DNA of 64,000 nt from Streptomyces sp. MA5143a (GTDB lineage Bacteria; Actinomycetota; Actinomycetes; Streptomycetales; Streptomycetaceae). The stretch covers positions 1 through 64,000 of the forward strand of contig NZ_OLMK01000043.1 in NCBI RefSeq assembly GCF_900290235.1, read 5' to 3'. Under the pieces are notes generated by a model. The model did not search any database and was not told the DNA's origin. It worked only from the letters and a program-made list of their open reading frames with translations. The translations under genes and the position numbers were made by a program. How positions within the stretch are numbered: the first letter of the stretch is position 1; every line of letters starts with the position of its first letter. This document shows, piece after piece, positions 49,517-58,438 of the stretch.

Positions 49517-52500
49517 TCAGGGGAACGTCCCCTCCGTCGTCCCGCCTCCGATGTCTCCGCCGCCGCCCCCGCCGTCGGCCGTTCCACCGCTGTCCGTCCC
49601 GCCACCGGTGGCCGCCCCGCCGTCCGCGGTGCCTCCGCCACCGGTGGCCGCGCCGCCGTCGGCGGTCCCGCCCCCGGTCGTGGGTCCGCCGCCGGTGGTC
49701 TCTCCGCCGCCGCCGGTCGTCGTCGTGTCGCCGCCCGTGGTGGCGCCCCCGTCGGTGGGGTCGCCCGTGGTGCCGCCGTCCGTCTGGCCCGCGGTCTCCT
49801 CGCCGCCCGTGGTGCCGCCGTCGTCCTCGTCACCGGTGGCGCCGGGCTCGTCCGGCGGGGTGCTCGGGGGCACCACGACCACGTCCGCGCCCTCCTGGAG
49901 CTCCAGGTCGAAGTCCTTGACCTTCTTGCCCTTCAGGGCCGTCTTGGTGAACTGCGCCCAGATCTCCGTGGGCGCCCCACCGCCGTTGATGCGCTGGAGG
50001 CCCATCGCGCCGTACAGCGGCTTGTGGACGCCCGTCTTGGGGTCCTGGCCCATCACGGAGACGACGGTGGCGAGGTCCGGGGTGTAGCCGGCGAACCAGG
50101 CCGCCTTGTCCTCCTCGGCCGTACCGGTCTTGCCGGCGGCCGGGTGGCCGGACGCCTGCGCGGCGGTGGCCGTACCGCCCTGGACCACGCTCCGCAGGAC
50201 GGAGGTGGTCGTGTCGGCGGCCTGACGGCTGACGGCCTGCTGGGGGTCCGTCGAGGGGAGCTTGATCTCCGAGCCGTCCTTGGTGATCCGCTCGATCATC
50301 GTGTACGTGCCGTGCCGGCCGTGGTTGGCGAGGGTGGCGTACGCCTCCGCCATGTCGAGCACGCTCGCGGTCGCCGTGCCCAGCGCGATCGACGGGTACG
50401 GGTTCATGTCCGGGGTGTTCTTCGGGATGCCCAGGTCGATCGCGGTCTTCTCGACCTTCGCGGGGCCGACGTCGACGGCCATCTGCGCGTACACCGAGTT
50501 CACGGACTTGTCGGTGGCCTGGCGGACCGTGATGTTGCCGTAGTCGACGTAGTCCTCGTTCTCCGGGGCGTACTGCTCGCCCGGCCAGCCGACGACGGGG
50601 CGCTCGCTGGCGCCGTCGTAGATGGTGTTCGGGGTGATCGCCTGGCCGGACTGGTTGTTGGAGTTGTTCTCCACGGCCGCGGTGAACACGAACGGCTTGA
50701 ACGTCGAACCGACCTGGTAGTCACGCCGGGTGGCGTTGTTGACGTACTGCTTGAGGTAGTCGATGCCGCCGTACATCGCGATGACCTTGCCGGTCTTCGG
50801 GTCGATGGAGACACCGCCGGCGCGGACGTAGTTGTCGACCTTGCGGTTCTTCTTGTCGAGCTTGTCCATCAGGTTGTCGTCGACGGCCTTGATGAACGCG
50901 TCCTGCATCTTGGGCTGGATGGTGGTGGTGATGCGGTAGCCACCGCCGTTCTCCAGCGCCTCCTCGTCGATGATCTTGTGCTCGACGAGGTACGACTTGA
51001 TGGCCTCGACCAGGTAGCCGCGCTGCCCGGAGAAGGCGGTGGACGTGGTGGTCTGCTTCGGCATGTCGAACTTCATGCCGGTGCGCTCGGACTGCTTGAG
51101 CCAGCCCTCCTTCACCATGCCGTCGAGGACGTAGTTCCAGCGGGCGACGGCCGCGCCCTTGTTCTCCGGGTGGGCGACGACGTCGTACATGCTCGGCGCG
51201 TTGACCAGCGCGGCGAGGTAGGCGCCCTGCTGGGGGGTGAGTTCGTCGGCGTCGACGCCGTAGTACGCCTGGGCGGCGGCCTGGATGCCGTAGGCGTTGC
51301 GGCCGAAGAAGCTGGTGTTGAGGTAGCCCTCGAGGATCTCGTCCTTGGTGACCTCGCGGTCCAGCTTGATCGCGATGAAGAACTCCTTCACCTTGCGGGT
51401 GACGGTCTGGTCCTGGGCCAGGTAGTAGTTCTTCACGTACTGCTGGGTGATCGTCGAGCCGGACTGCTTGCCCTTGCCGCTCGCGGTGTTCCAGGCGGCG
51501 CGGATCATCGCCTTGGGGTCGATGGCCGGCTCGGAGTAGAAGTCGCGGTCCTCGGCGGCCAGTACGGCGTGCTGGGCGGCCTTGGAGACCTTCGACAGGG
51601 GGACGTTCTCGCGGTTGACCTGGCCGTCGCGGGCGATCTGGGTGCCGTCCGCGTACAGGTAGACGTTGCTCTGCTTGGTGGCGAGTTCCTGCGGCTTCGG
51701 GATGTGGACCAGGTTGTAGCCCAGCACGAAGGCGCCGATGATCAGCATGGTCACGATCACGAAGCTGCCGAGCACCATGCGCCAGGTCGGGAACAGCCGC
51801 CGCCACCCGGTCCGCTTGCGCCGCTTCGGCTTCTTGCCCTTGCCGCCGCCGGCGGCCGGGGTGACATCGGGCACGTCGGCGGGTGCGACAGCGGGAACGC
51901 CGGCGGTCGCCGCGCCCCCACCGGCCCCCGCGCCTGCCGCGCCGGCGACTCCGGCCGTGGCCCCGGCTGCCGCGAGGCCGCTCGTGACACCGGCCTTACC
52001 GGCACGCGTCCCGCCGGCCGCCGCGGCGGCCGTGCCACCGGCGGCCGAAGCCGTGCCACCGGCTGCCGCCGCCCCGGCCGCGCCCGCCGCCCCGGCCGCG
52101 CCCGCCGCCCCGGCCGCGCCCGCCGCGCCGCCGGGCCGCTTGCCGCCGGGCTTCGCGCCCGCGCGCGTGACACCCAGGGTCATGGTCATCTCGGCGTCAC
52201 CGGCCGCCGCCGGGCCCGACGCGCCGCCGCCCGTGGAGCCGGGCTTGCCGCCGGGCTTCGCCGAGCCGGGCCTCGCCGAACCGGACTTCTCGGGACGGGT
52301 GACGCTCAGCGGCATGGTCAGCTCGGCGTCGCTCTCCGGAGCACCCGCCCCGCCGGAGGTCCGCGCGACCGCACCACCGGACGCCGTCCCGGCGCTCGGC
52401 GAGAGCGACTTGCCCCCGCCGGACGTGCCGCCCCGCTGCCCGGCCCCGTGACCCTGGGCCCCCGAACCGGAGCCCCCGTCGGAGGACCGCCCCGAGGGAC

Positions 52501-53113
52501 CGCCCTTCGCGGGCCCGGACGGCCCACCGGTCCGCCGACCGGTCCCGTCACCCGCGGCCGGGGACGGACGGCCGGACGCCGCACCGGTCGTCGCCGAACG
52601 CTCGCCGCCGGACCCGGAGGTCGACCGACCCCCGGTACCGGTACCGGGCCTGCCGGCGGCCGGAGCCTCCGAGCCCGCGCCGGACCTGTCGCCGCTCGCC
52701 GCAGCACCGTCGTCGCCGGTCGCCGCGCCAGACCGTCCGCCCGAAGCCGAGCCCGAGGCCGAACCCGGCCGTCCGCCGGAACCTGAGGCCGAACCCGGCC
52801 GTCCGCCCGAAACCGCACCCGGTTCGCGCCGTCCGCCGGACGTCCCGCCGGACTCGCCGCCGGACGGCCGGTCGGCCGCACCGTCGGTCGGCTGGTTCGG
52901 CCGTCCCCCCGAGGGTCGGTCCGGGCCGTCGCCCGGGGGCGGGCCCTGCCGACGGCCGGGGGACGAGCCGGGCCCGGTGCCGGTCGTCGGGGGCTCCGGG
53001 GGCGTGCCCGGGCGCGGCTCGGCGGGGTTCCGGGGCGTGCCCGGGGTCCGGCGCTCCGGTTCTCCCGGTGTCCGGCCCGGGCCGTTCCGCTTCGGCTGCG
53101 GCTCGTCGCTCAT
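49517..53113 (-). CDS. class A penicillin-binding protein with long disordered tail
   Basis: The bifunctional peptidoglycan synthase has about 1198 residues. A ~440-residue Gly/Ser/Pro/Ala-rich cytoplasmic tail precedes one transmembrane helix (about 445-466). The glycosyltransferase (GT51) domain shows AAEDRDFYSEPAID and STITQQYVKNYY. The transpeptidase domain has the SxxK motif STFK (Ser803), SVN and KTG (about 990). A Gly/Thr-rich extracellular tail ends the protein. The N-tail contains two copies of a motif D-A-E-x-T-M-x-L-x-V-T-R and an Ala-Gly run. It polymerises and cross-links cell wall at the membrane; the tail may bind other division or tip-growth proteins. Confidence 0.93.
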   Translation of the reverse strand: MSDEPQPKRNGPGRTPGEPERRTPGTPRNPAEPRPGTPPEPPTTGTGPGSSPGRRQGPPPGDGPDRPSGGRPNQPTDGAADRPSGGESGGTSGGRREPGAVSGGRPGSASGSGGRPGSASGSASGGRSGAATGDDGAAASGDRSGAGSEAPAAGRPGTGTGGRSTSGSGGERSATTGAASGRPSPAAGDGTGRRTGGPSGPAKGGPSGRSSDGGSGSGAQGHGAGQRGGTSGGGKSLSPSAGTASGGAVARTSGGAGAPESDAELTMPLSVTRPEKSGSARPGSAKPGGKPGSTGGGASGPAAAGDAEMTMTLGVTRAGAKPGGKRPGGAAGAAGAAGAAGAAGAAGAAAAGGTASAAGGTAAAAAGGTRAGKAGVTSGLAAAGATAGVAGAAGAGAGGGAATAGVPAVAPADVPDVTPAAGGGKGKKPKRRKRTGWRRLFPTWRMVLGSFVIVTMLIIGAFVLGYNLVHIPKPQELATKQSNVYLYADGTQIARDGQVNRENVPLSKVSKAAQHAVLAAEDRDFYSEPAIDPKAMIRAAWNTASGKGKQSGSTITQQYVKNYYLAQDQTVTRKVKEFFIAIKLDREVTKDEILEGYLNTSFFGRNAYGIQAAAQAYYGVDADELTPQQGAYLAALVNAPSMYDVVAHPENKGAAVARWNYVLDGMVKEGWLKQSERTGMKFDMPKQTTTSTAFSGQRGYLVEAIKSYLVEHKIIDEEALENGGGYRITTTIQPKMQDAFIKAVDDNLMDKLDKKNRKVDNYVRAGGVSIDPKTGKVIAMYGGIDYLKQYVNNATRRDYQVGSTFKPFVFTAAVENNSNNQSGQAITPNTIYDGASERPVVGWPGEQYAPENEDYVDYGNITVRQATDKSVNSVYAQMAVDVGPAKVEKTAIDLGIPKNTPDMNPYPSIALGTATASVLDMAEAYATLANHGRHGTYTMIERITKDGSEIKLPSTDPQQAVSRQAADTTTSVLRSVVQGGTATAAQASGHPAAGKTGTAEEDKAAWFAGYTPDLATVVSVMGQDPKTGVHKPLYGAMGLQRINGGGAPTEIWAQFTKTALKGKKVKDFDLELQEGADVVVVPPSTPPDEPGATGDEDDGGTTGGEETAGQTDGGTTGDPTDGGATTGGDTTTTGGGGETTGGGPTTGGGTADGGAATGGGGTADGGAATGGGTDSGGTADGGGGGGDIGGGTTEGTFP

Positions 53114-53399
53114 CGTGCTGCCGTGCTCCTGTTTCCGCGTCGTACGTTCATTTCCGTACGGCCTCGTACGCTTTGCGCCCGCTCCGGGCAAGTTCTGCAC
53201 CCCTGAGTGAAGACACCCGAACCGGCTGATCCGTTCCCGGATACCGGCACGCGCCTCGCACGCCCCGGGAGCACCACCGCCCGGCCCGAAAACGCCTGGC
53301 ACACCGATCCGGCCGCGGACTAGGCTTTCGCGCTTCGGCCCGGATCGGCCTCGGCCTCGGTCTTTCGCCAGACTCTTCGCAGCGGATGGGAGTTTCCTC

Positions 53400-54200
53400 G
53401 TGGGCACTGGGCGGTTGTACGCCGCCGTCGCCGCCGGTGGCTTCAGGCGGTACGCGACGTATCGGGTGGCCACCGCGGCGGGGGTGTTCACCAACACCGT
53501 CTTCGGCTTCATCCTCGCATACACCTACATCGCCCTCTGGCAGGAGAAGCCCCACCTCGGTGGCTACGACCAGGCGCAGGCGCTCACCTATGTGTGGGTG
53601 GGCCAGGCGATGTTCGCGGTCATGGTGCTGGGAAGCGCCGGCTTCGAGGAGGAGCTCATCGAGCGGATCCGCACGGGTGACATCGCGGTCGACCTGTACC
53701 GGCCCGCCGACCTCCAGTTGTGGTGGCTCGCCGCGGACCTGGGTCGGGCCTTGTTCCAGCTGCTCGGACGCGGTGTCCTTCCCATGCTGTGCGGTGCCCT
53801 GTTCTTCGATCTCGCGCTGCCGTCCAGTGCCCTGCCGTGGCTCGCCTGCCTCGTCGCGGTCGCCCTCGGGGCCCTCGTGAGCTTCGCGATCCGATACATC
53901 GTCGCCCTGTGGGCATTCTGGCTCCTCGACGGCGCCGGAGCGATGCAGATCACCTGGCTCACGGGGGTCTTCTTCTCCGGCATGCTGCTGCCGTTGAACG
54001 TCTTCCCCGGCGCCCTCGGCGACCTCGCCCGCCTCCTGCCGTGGTCCGCGCTGCTCCAGGCGCCCGCCGACGTGCTGCTGGGCGAGGCCGACGTGTGGGG
54101 CACGTTCGCGTTCCAGGCGGGCTGGGCGGTCGTGCTGCTGGCGGTGGGGCGGCTGATCCAGTCGGCGGCGACACGGAAGGTGGTGGTCCAGGGTGGCTGA
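53400..54200 (+). CDS. ABC-2 type exporter permease
   Basis: The 266-residue membrane protein has six helices of the ABC-2 (DUF990-like) exporter type: YRVATAAGVFTNTVFGFILAY at the first helix and LPWLACLVAVALGALVSF later. It starts with GTG after GGGAG and overlaps the next permease gene by 8 bp. Three genes form an operon with 54193-55071 and 55078-56070. The substrate is unknown. Confidence 0.82.
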   Translation: MGTGRLYAAVAAGGFRRYATYRVATAAGVFTNTVFGFILAYTYIALWQEKPHLGGYDQAQALTYVWVGQAMFAVMVLGSAGFEEELIERIRTGDIAVDLYRPADLQLWWLAADLGRALFQLLGRGVLPMLCGALFFDLALPSSALPWLACLVAVALGALVSFAIRYIVALWAFWLLDGAGAMQITWLTGVFFSGMLLPLNVFPGALGDLARLLPWSALLQAPADVLLGEADVWGTFAFQAGWAVVLLAVGRLIQSAATRKVVVQGG

Positions 54201-55071
54201 CGTCGACGAGCGCCCGGTGACGCGGGTCACGGAGGAGCCGTTCGGTGCGTACGGCCCGTACAGCCGGCTCCGGGACGGGTTGCGCGCCTACCGCATGATC
54301 GCCGCGATGTGGATCCGCTCCACCATGGCGTACCGCGCCTCCTTCGTGATGACGGCCTTCGGCAACTTCGCCGCCACCGCCTTCGACTTCGTCGCGATCC
54401 TGCTGATGTTCTCCCAGGTCGACGAGTTGGGCGGCTTCACCCTGTCCGAGATCGCCCTGCTGTACGGCACGTCCGCGATGGCGTTCGGTCTCGCCGACCT
54501 GATGATCGGCTCCATGGACCGGCTCGGGCGCCGGGTCCGCGACGGCACGCTGGACACCCTGCTCGTCCGGCCCGCTCCGGTGCTCGCGCAGGTCGCCGCC
54601 GACAAGTTCGCGCTGCGGCGCCTCGGCCGGATCACCCAGGGCGCCTTCATCCTCGGCTACGCGCTGGCCACGCTGGACATCGCCTGGACGCCGCTGAAGG
54701 TGCTGATGCTCCCGATGATGGTGGTCAGCGGCGGCGTCATCTTCGGGGCGGTGTTCGTCGGGGGCGCGGCCTTCCAGTTCGTCGCGCAGGACGCCTCCGA
54801 GGTGCAGAACGCCTTCACGTACGGCGGTGCCACGCTTTTGCAGTACCCGCCGGCCCTCTTCGCCAAGGACCTGCTGCGCGGGGTGACGTTCGTCCTGCCG
54901 CTGGCCTTCGTCAACTGGCTGCCCGGGCTGTACGTCCTGGGCCGCCCCTACCCGCTCGACGTGCCCCAGTGGCTGGCGTTCGCGCCGCCGCTGGTGGCGG
55001 CGGCCTGCTGCGCGCTCGCCGGCGCGGCATGGCGGGCGGGGCTGCGTTCGTACCGGAGCACGGGGAGTTAG
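54193..55071 (+). CDS. ABC-2 type exporter permease (second subunit)
   Basis: This 292-residue protein has six helices after a ~35-residue cytoplasmic start, with MIAAMWIRSTMAYRASFVM and RDGTLDTLLVRPAPVL typical of DUF990-type exporter permeases. It pairs with the preceding subunit and the following ATPase. Confidence 0.82.
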   Translation: MADVDERPVTRVTEEPFGAYGPYSRLRDGLRAYRMIAAMWIRSTMAYRASFVMTAFGNFAATAFDFVAILLMFSQVDELGGFTLSEIALLYGTSAMAFGLADLMIGSMDRLGRRVRDGTLDTLLVRPAPVLAQVAADKFALRRLGRITQGAFILGYALATLDIAWTPLKVLMLPMMVVSGGVIFGAVFVGGAAFQFVAQDASEVQNAFTYGGATLLQYPPALFAKDLLRGVTFVLPLAFVNWLPGLYVLGRPYPLDVPQWLAFAPPLVAAACCALAGAAWRAGLRSYRSTGS

Positions 55072-55077
55072 GGACAC

Positions 55078-56070
55078 ATGGACGAGCGGTTCATCGAACT
55101 CGACCGGGTCGAGAAGGTCTTCGACGTCCGGCGGAAGACCGGGTTCCTGCGGCGGGAGCGGCGCGAGGTGCGGGCCGTGGACTCGATCTCCTTCACCGTG
55201 CCGCGGGGCGAGATGGTCGGCTACATCGGCCCGAACGGCGCGGGGAAGTCCACCACCATCAAGATGCTGACGGGCATCCTGACGCCGAGCGGCGGCCGGG
55301 TGCGGGTCGCGGGCATCGACCCGTCCCGTGAACGGACCCGGCTGGCCCGCCGGATCGGTGTCGTCTTCGGGCAGCGGACCACCCTGTGGTGGGATCTGCC
55401 GCTCATCGACTCGTACCGGCTGATGCACCGCATGTACCGCATCCCCGACGCCCGGTACCGCGAGAACCTGGACCGCTGCGTCGAACTCCTCGAACTCGGT
55501 GACCTGTTGGACGTGCCCGTGCGGCAGCTCTCCCTCGGGCAGCGCATGCGCGGCGACATCGCGGCCGCGCTGCTGCACGACCCCGAGGTGCTGTACCTGG
55601 ACGAGCCGACGATCGGGCTGGACGTCATCAGCAAGGCGAAGGTCCGCGCGTTCCTGAAGGACCTCAACACCGAGCGCGGCACGACCGTGCTGCTCACCAC
55701 GCACGACCTCCAGGACATCGAGCAGCTGTGCCGGCGGGTGATGGTCATCGACCACGGCCGGTTGATGTACGACGGTCCGCTGACGGGGCTGCACGAGGTG
55801 GGGGAGAGCGAGCGGACCCTCGTCGTCGACCTGGAGCGCGAGTTGCCCCCGATCGAGGCGGCGCCCGCCCGGGTCGTACGGGTGGAGGGGCCCCGGCAGT
55901 GGCTGGCGTTCCCGGCGTCGGAGTCGGCGGCCCCGCTGGTGGCGCGGATCGCGTCGGAGTATCCGCTGGTGGACCTGTCGGTGCGGGAGCCGGACATCGA
56001 GGCGGTGATCGCCCAGATGTACGCGCAGCAGGCGGAGCGGGTGGGGGAGTCGGGGCAGTCGGTCTCGTAG
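55078..56070 (+). CDS. ABC exporter ATPase
   Basis: The 330-residue ATPase has Walker A GPNGAGKST (about 51-59), signature LSLGQRMRGD, Walker B VLYLDEPTIGLDV and H-loop TTHD, with the C-terminal extension seen in multidrug-type exporters. It starts 6 bp after the second permease. It would power the two-permease exporter; drug, lipid or oligosaccharide export cannot be told apart. Confidence 0.93.
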   Translation: MDERFIELDRVEKVFDVRRKTGFLRRERREVRAVDSISFTVPRGEMVGYIGPNGAGKSTTIKMLTGILTPSGGRVRVAGIDPSRERTRLARRIGVVFGQRTTLWWDLPLIDSYRLMHRMYRIPDARYRENLDRCVELLELGDLLDVPVRQLSLGQRMRGDIAAALLHDPEVLYLDEPTIGLDVISKAKVRAFLKDLNTERGTTVLLTTHDLQDIEQLCRRVMVIDHGRLMYDGPLTGLHEVGESERTLVVDLERELPPIEAAPARVVRVEGPRQWLAFPASESAAPLVARIASEYPLVDLSVREPDIEAVIAQMYAQQAERVGESGQSVS

Positions 56071-56103
56071 CCGGGGGCCGGGGTTCCTCGTAGGCTGAGC
56101 CGT

Positions 56104-56823
56104 ATGACGGACGATCTCCCGGACCTGCCGGCCGCCGCGGACCTCCGTGCCTCCGACGCCGACCGTGAACGGGTGGCCGAGCAGTTGCGGGACGCCCTCG
56201 CGGAGGGGCGGCTCGACATGGAGGAGTTCGGGGAGCGGCTGGACGCCACCTACCAGGCGCGTACCTATGGTGAGTTGGCGCCGATCACCCGTGATCTGCC
56301 GGGTGCCCGGGCGGTGGCGCCGCCGTCCGTCTCCCTGGTGAAGGGGCCTGCGGAGAGGGGGGGTTGGGCGGAGCGGATCGTCGGCGGGCAGGGCTCGTCG
56401 ACGTGGGGTGTGGCGGTGATGTCCGGCTTCGAGCGCAAGGGCCGCTGGACGGTGCCCGAGCGGTTCGACTGCTTCGCGTTCTGGGGCGGCGGTGAACTGG
56501 ACCTGAGGGACGCGTACTTCGCGGAGCGCGAGGTCACCATCAACTGTGTGGCCGTCATGGGCGGGATCAATGTGATCGTGCCGCCCGGCGTCGAGGTCGT
56601 CGTGCGCGGCATCGGTGTCATGGGCGGCTTCGACCAGCGTGAGGAGGGCGAACCGGGCGAGCCCGGCGCCCCTCGTGTGGTCATCACCGGGTTCGCCTTC
56701 TGGGGCGGCGTCGGCGTCGAGCGCAAGCTCCCCAAGGCCGAGCGGCAGCGGCTGAAGGAGGCCCGGCGGCAGGAGCGACTGGAGCGCCGCCGGGCCCGCC
56801 GCGAACTGGGCCGGGGCCACTGA
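56104..56823 (+). CDS. DUF1707 protein with LiaF-like C-terminal domain
   Basis: The 239-residue protein has an N-terminal DUF1707 domain (LRASDADRERVAEQLRDAL and GRLDMEEFGERLDATYQAR). The cell-wall-active antibiotics response (LiaF-like) beta domain shows VAVMSGFERKGRW and VTINCVAVMGGINVIVPPG. It ends in a very basic Arg-rich tail. It is likely a membrane-associated envelope-stress factor. TAGGCT (56091-56096) lies 7 nt before the ATG without a Shine-Dalgarno sequence. Confidence 0.85.
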   Translation: MTDDLPDLPAAADLRASDADRERVAEQLRDALAEGRLDMEEFGERLDATYQARTYGELAPITRDLPGARAVAPPSVSLVKGPAERGGWAERIVGGQGSSTWGVAVMSGFERKGRWTVPERFDCFAFWGGGELDLRDAYFAEREVTINCVAVMGGINVIVPPGVEVVVRGIGVMGGFDQREEGEPGEPGAPRVVITGFAFWGGVGVERKLPKAERQRLKEARRQERLERRRARRELGRGH

Positions 56824-56863
56824 GGCGGTCCGTCCGCCCCGTGGCCCTCGCGGTCCGTCCGCC

Positions 56864-58219
56864 CTACAGGTCCGCCGGGACCGCGCCCTTCAGCGCCTTC
56901 AGGTCGAAGACCTGACCCATCCGCTCGTAGCCCTTGTCACTCGGGTGGAGGTGGTCGCCCGAGTCGTAGTCGGAGCGCAGCCGGCCGGGGGCGTAGGGGT
57001 CGCGGAGCGCCTTGTCGAAGTCGACGACCGCGTCGAAGACCTTGCCGGAGCGGATGCGGGCGTTGATCGCCTGGCGTACGGACTCGCGCTGGTCGGTGTA
57101 GCCGCGGTGGCCGCTGAACGGCATCAGGGTGGCGCCGACGACCCGCAGACCGCGCGCGTGCGCCTGGTCGACGAGTCCGCGCAGGCCGGCGACGATCGTC
57201 TCGGGGTCGGCCTGGCCGGGGTTCTTCAGGATGTCGTTGACGCCGAGGTCGATGACGACGGCCTTGACGCCGGTCCGGCCGAGCACGTCGCGCGGGAAGC
57301 GGGACAGGCCGCTGGGGTTGTCGGCGGGTCGGCCCCGGCCGCCTGCGAGGACCTGGTTGCCGCTGATGCCCTGGTTGACGACGGTGTAGCGGGGCACGTC
57401 GGAGGAGCCTGCGGCGGCCCGCAGCCGGTCGGAGAGGACGTCCGTCCAGCGGCGGTTCTCACCGACGGTCGAGGTGATGCCGTCGGTGAGCGAGTCGCCG
57501 AGGACCACGACGGTGCCCGCGGACTCCCTGCTCAGCACGTCCAGCGCGGTGACGTACCGCCAGTGCATGCTCTGCGTGGTGTACGGCGTCCCGGTGACGT
57601 CCGCCGCCTGGTCGCCCTCGGCGGTGTACGAGATCTGCCGGGCGTGCGCGTGGAAGGTCGTGGGCCCGGACGGGGTGGGTGAGTAGGTGGTGATCAGTAC
57701 GTCGCTGTCGTGCGGGATCGCGATCCGTACGACGTCGCTGACCACCTGCTGACCTGCGGCGATGACCACGGTCGTGCGTCCGCCGAAGGTGAGCCGGCGC
57801 ATGGTGTCGGCCGCTGCCGCCGGGCTGTTCACCGTGGCGGCGACCGCGAGCGAGGTGTGGGTGACGGTCAGCGGCTGCTGGCCGTAGAGATTGGACAGCG
57901 TGACGCGGGCACTCGTACCCGCGGCGGAGCTGTGGACGACGTTGCGCACGGAGCGGCCGGCGAGGCCGTTGGTCTCGGTGCCCGGCTCGGCTCCGCTCGG
58001 CGACGCCGACCAGGCGCCCACCCAGTTCCCGGTGGAGGCGGGGGCGGCGGGATTGCGCGGCGCGCTGGCGAAGGTCTCCTGACGCCGGCTGCCGTCGTCG
58101 ATGCCGACTCCGACGTATATGGCCGCCGAGACGGCGACGATCAGGGCAATCATGGCCGCCAGCAGTGCGCCGTGCCTTGTGGGGGAATCCCCCACACCCC
58201 CGGCGTGACGCTTGGTCAT
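56864..58219 (-). CDS. secreted SGNH/GDSL hydrolase
   Basis: The 451-residue protein has an N-terminal membrane/signal helix (about 18-38), a beta-rich N-domain (to 230) and an SGNH hydrolase domain. Ser243 is in VVLGDSLTDGI, with GISGNQ (block II), DLGVNDI (block III) and Asp422/His425 in GDHLHPSDKG. It is an esterase or carbohydrate deacetylase acting outside the cell; the N-domain may bind glycan. ATG 58219 follows the regulatory gap toward the DUF445 gene. Confidence 0.87.
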   Translation of the reverse strand: MTKRHAGGVGDSPTRHGALLAAMIALIVAVSAAIYVGVGIDDGSRRQETFASAPRNPAAPASTGNWVGAWSASPSGAEPGTETNGLAGRSVRNVVHSSAAGTSARVTLSNLYGQQPLTVTHTSLAVAATVNSPAAAADTMRRLTFGGRTTVVIAAGQQVVSDVVRIAIPHDSDVLITTYSPTPSGPTTFHAHARQISYTAEGDQAADVTGTPYTTQSMHWRYVTALDVLSRESAGTVVVLGDSLTDGITSTVGENRRWTDVLSDRLRAAAGSSDVPRYTVVNQGISGNQVLAGGRGRPADNPSGLSRFPRDVLGRTGVKAVVIDLGVNDILKNPGQADPETIVAGLRGLVDQAHARGLRVVGATLMPFSGHRGYTDQRESVRQAINARIRSGKVFDAVVDFDKALRDPYAPGRLRSDYDSGDHLHPSDKGYERMGQVFDLKALKGAVPADL

Positions 58220-58438
58220 GCGGTGTGTGGCTCCTCGAACAATGGAGCCCCGAGGCTCCGTAGTGATCACCCCATGATGCGGCATGGGATGGGGGCGGTC
58301 GGTGAGAACCCCCATCGGTTCCCCCGTCCGGACAGACGCGGGGAACTCCTGTCGCGTTCCAGGAGTACGTCATGCAGTAGGTCACCAAGGGACCGAGAAG
58401 GGGACAATGTGTACGGGGGACAGGAACGGGTGGAGTGA

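Noticed and set aside
52060..52135. Non-coding GC microsatellite in the PBP gene
   Set aside because: It encodes the in-frame Ala/Gly run of the PBP tail, so it is part of the coding sequence.
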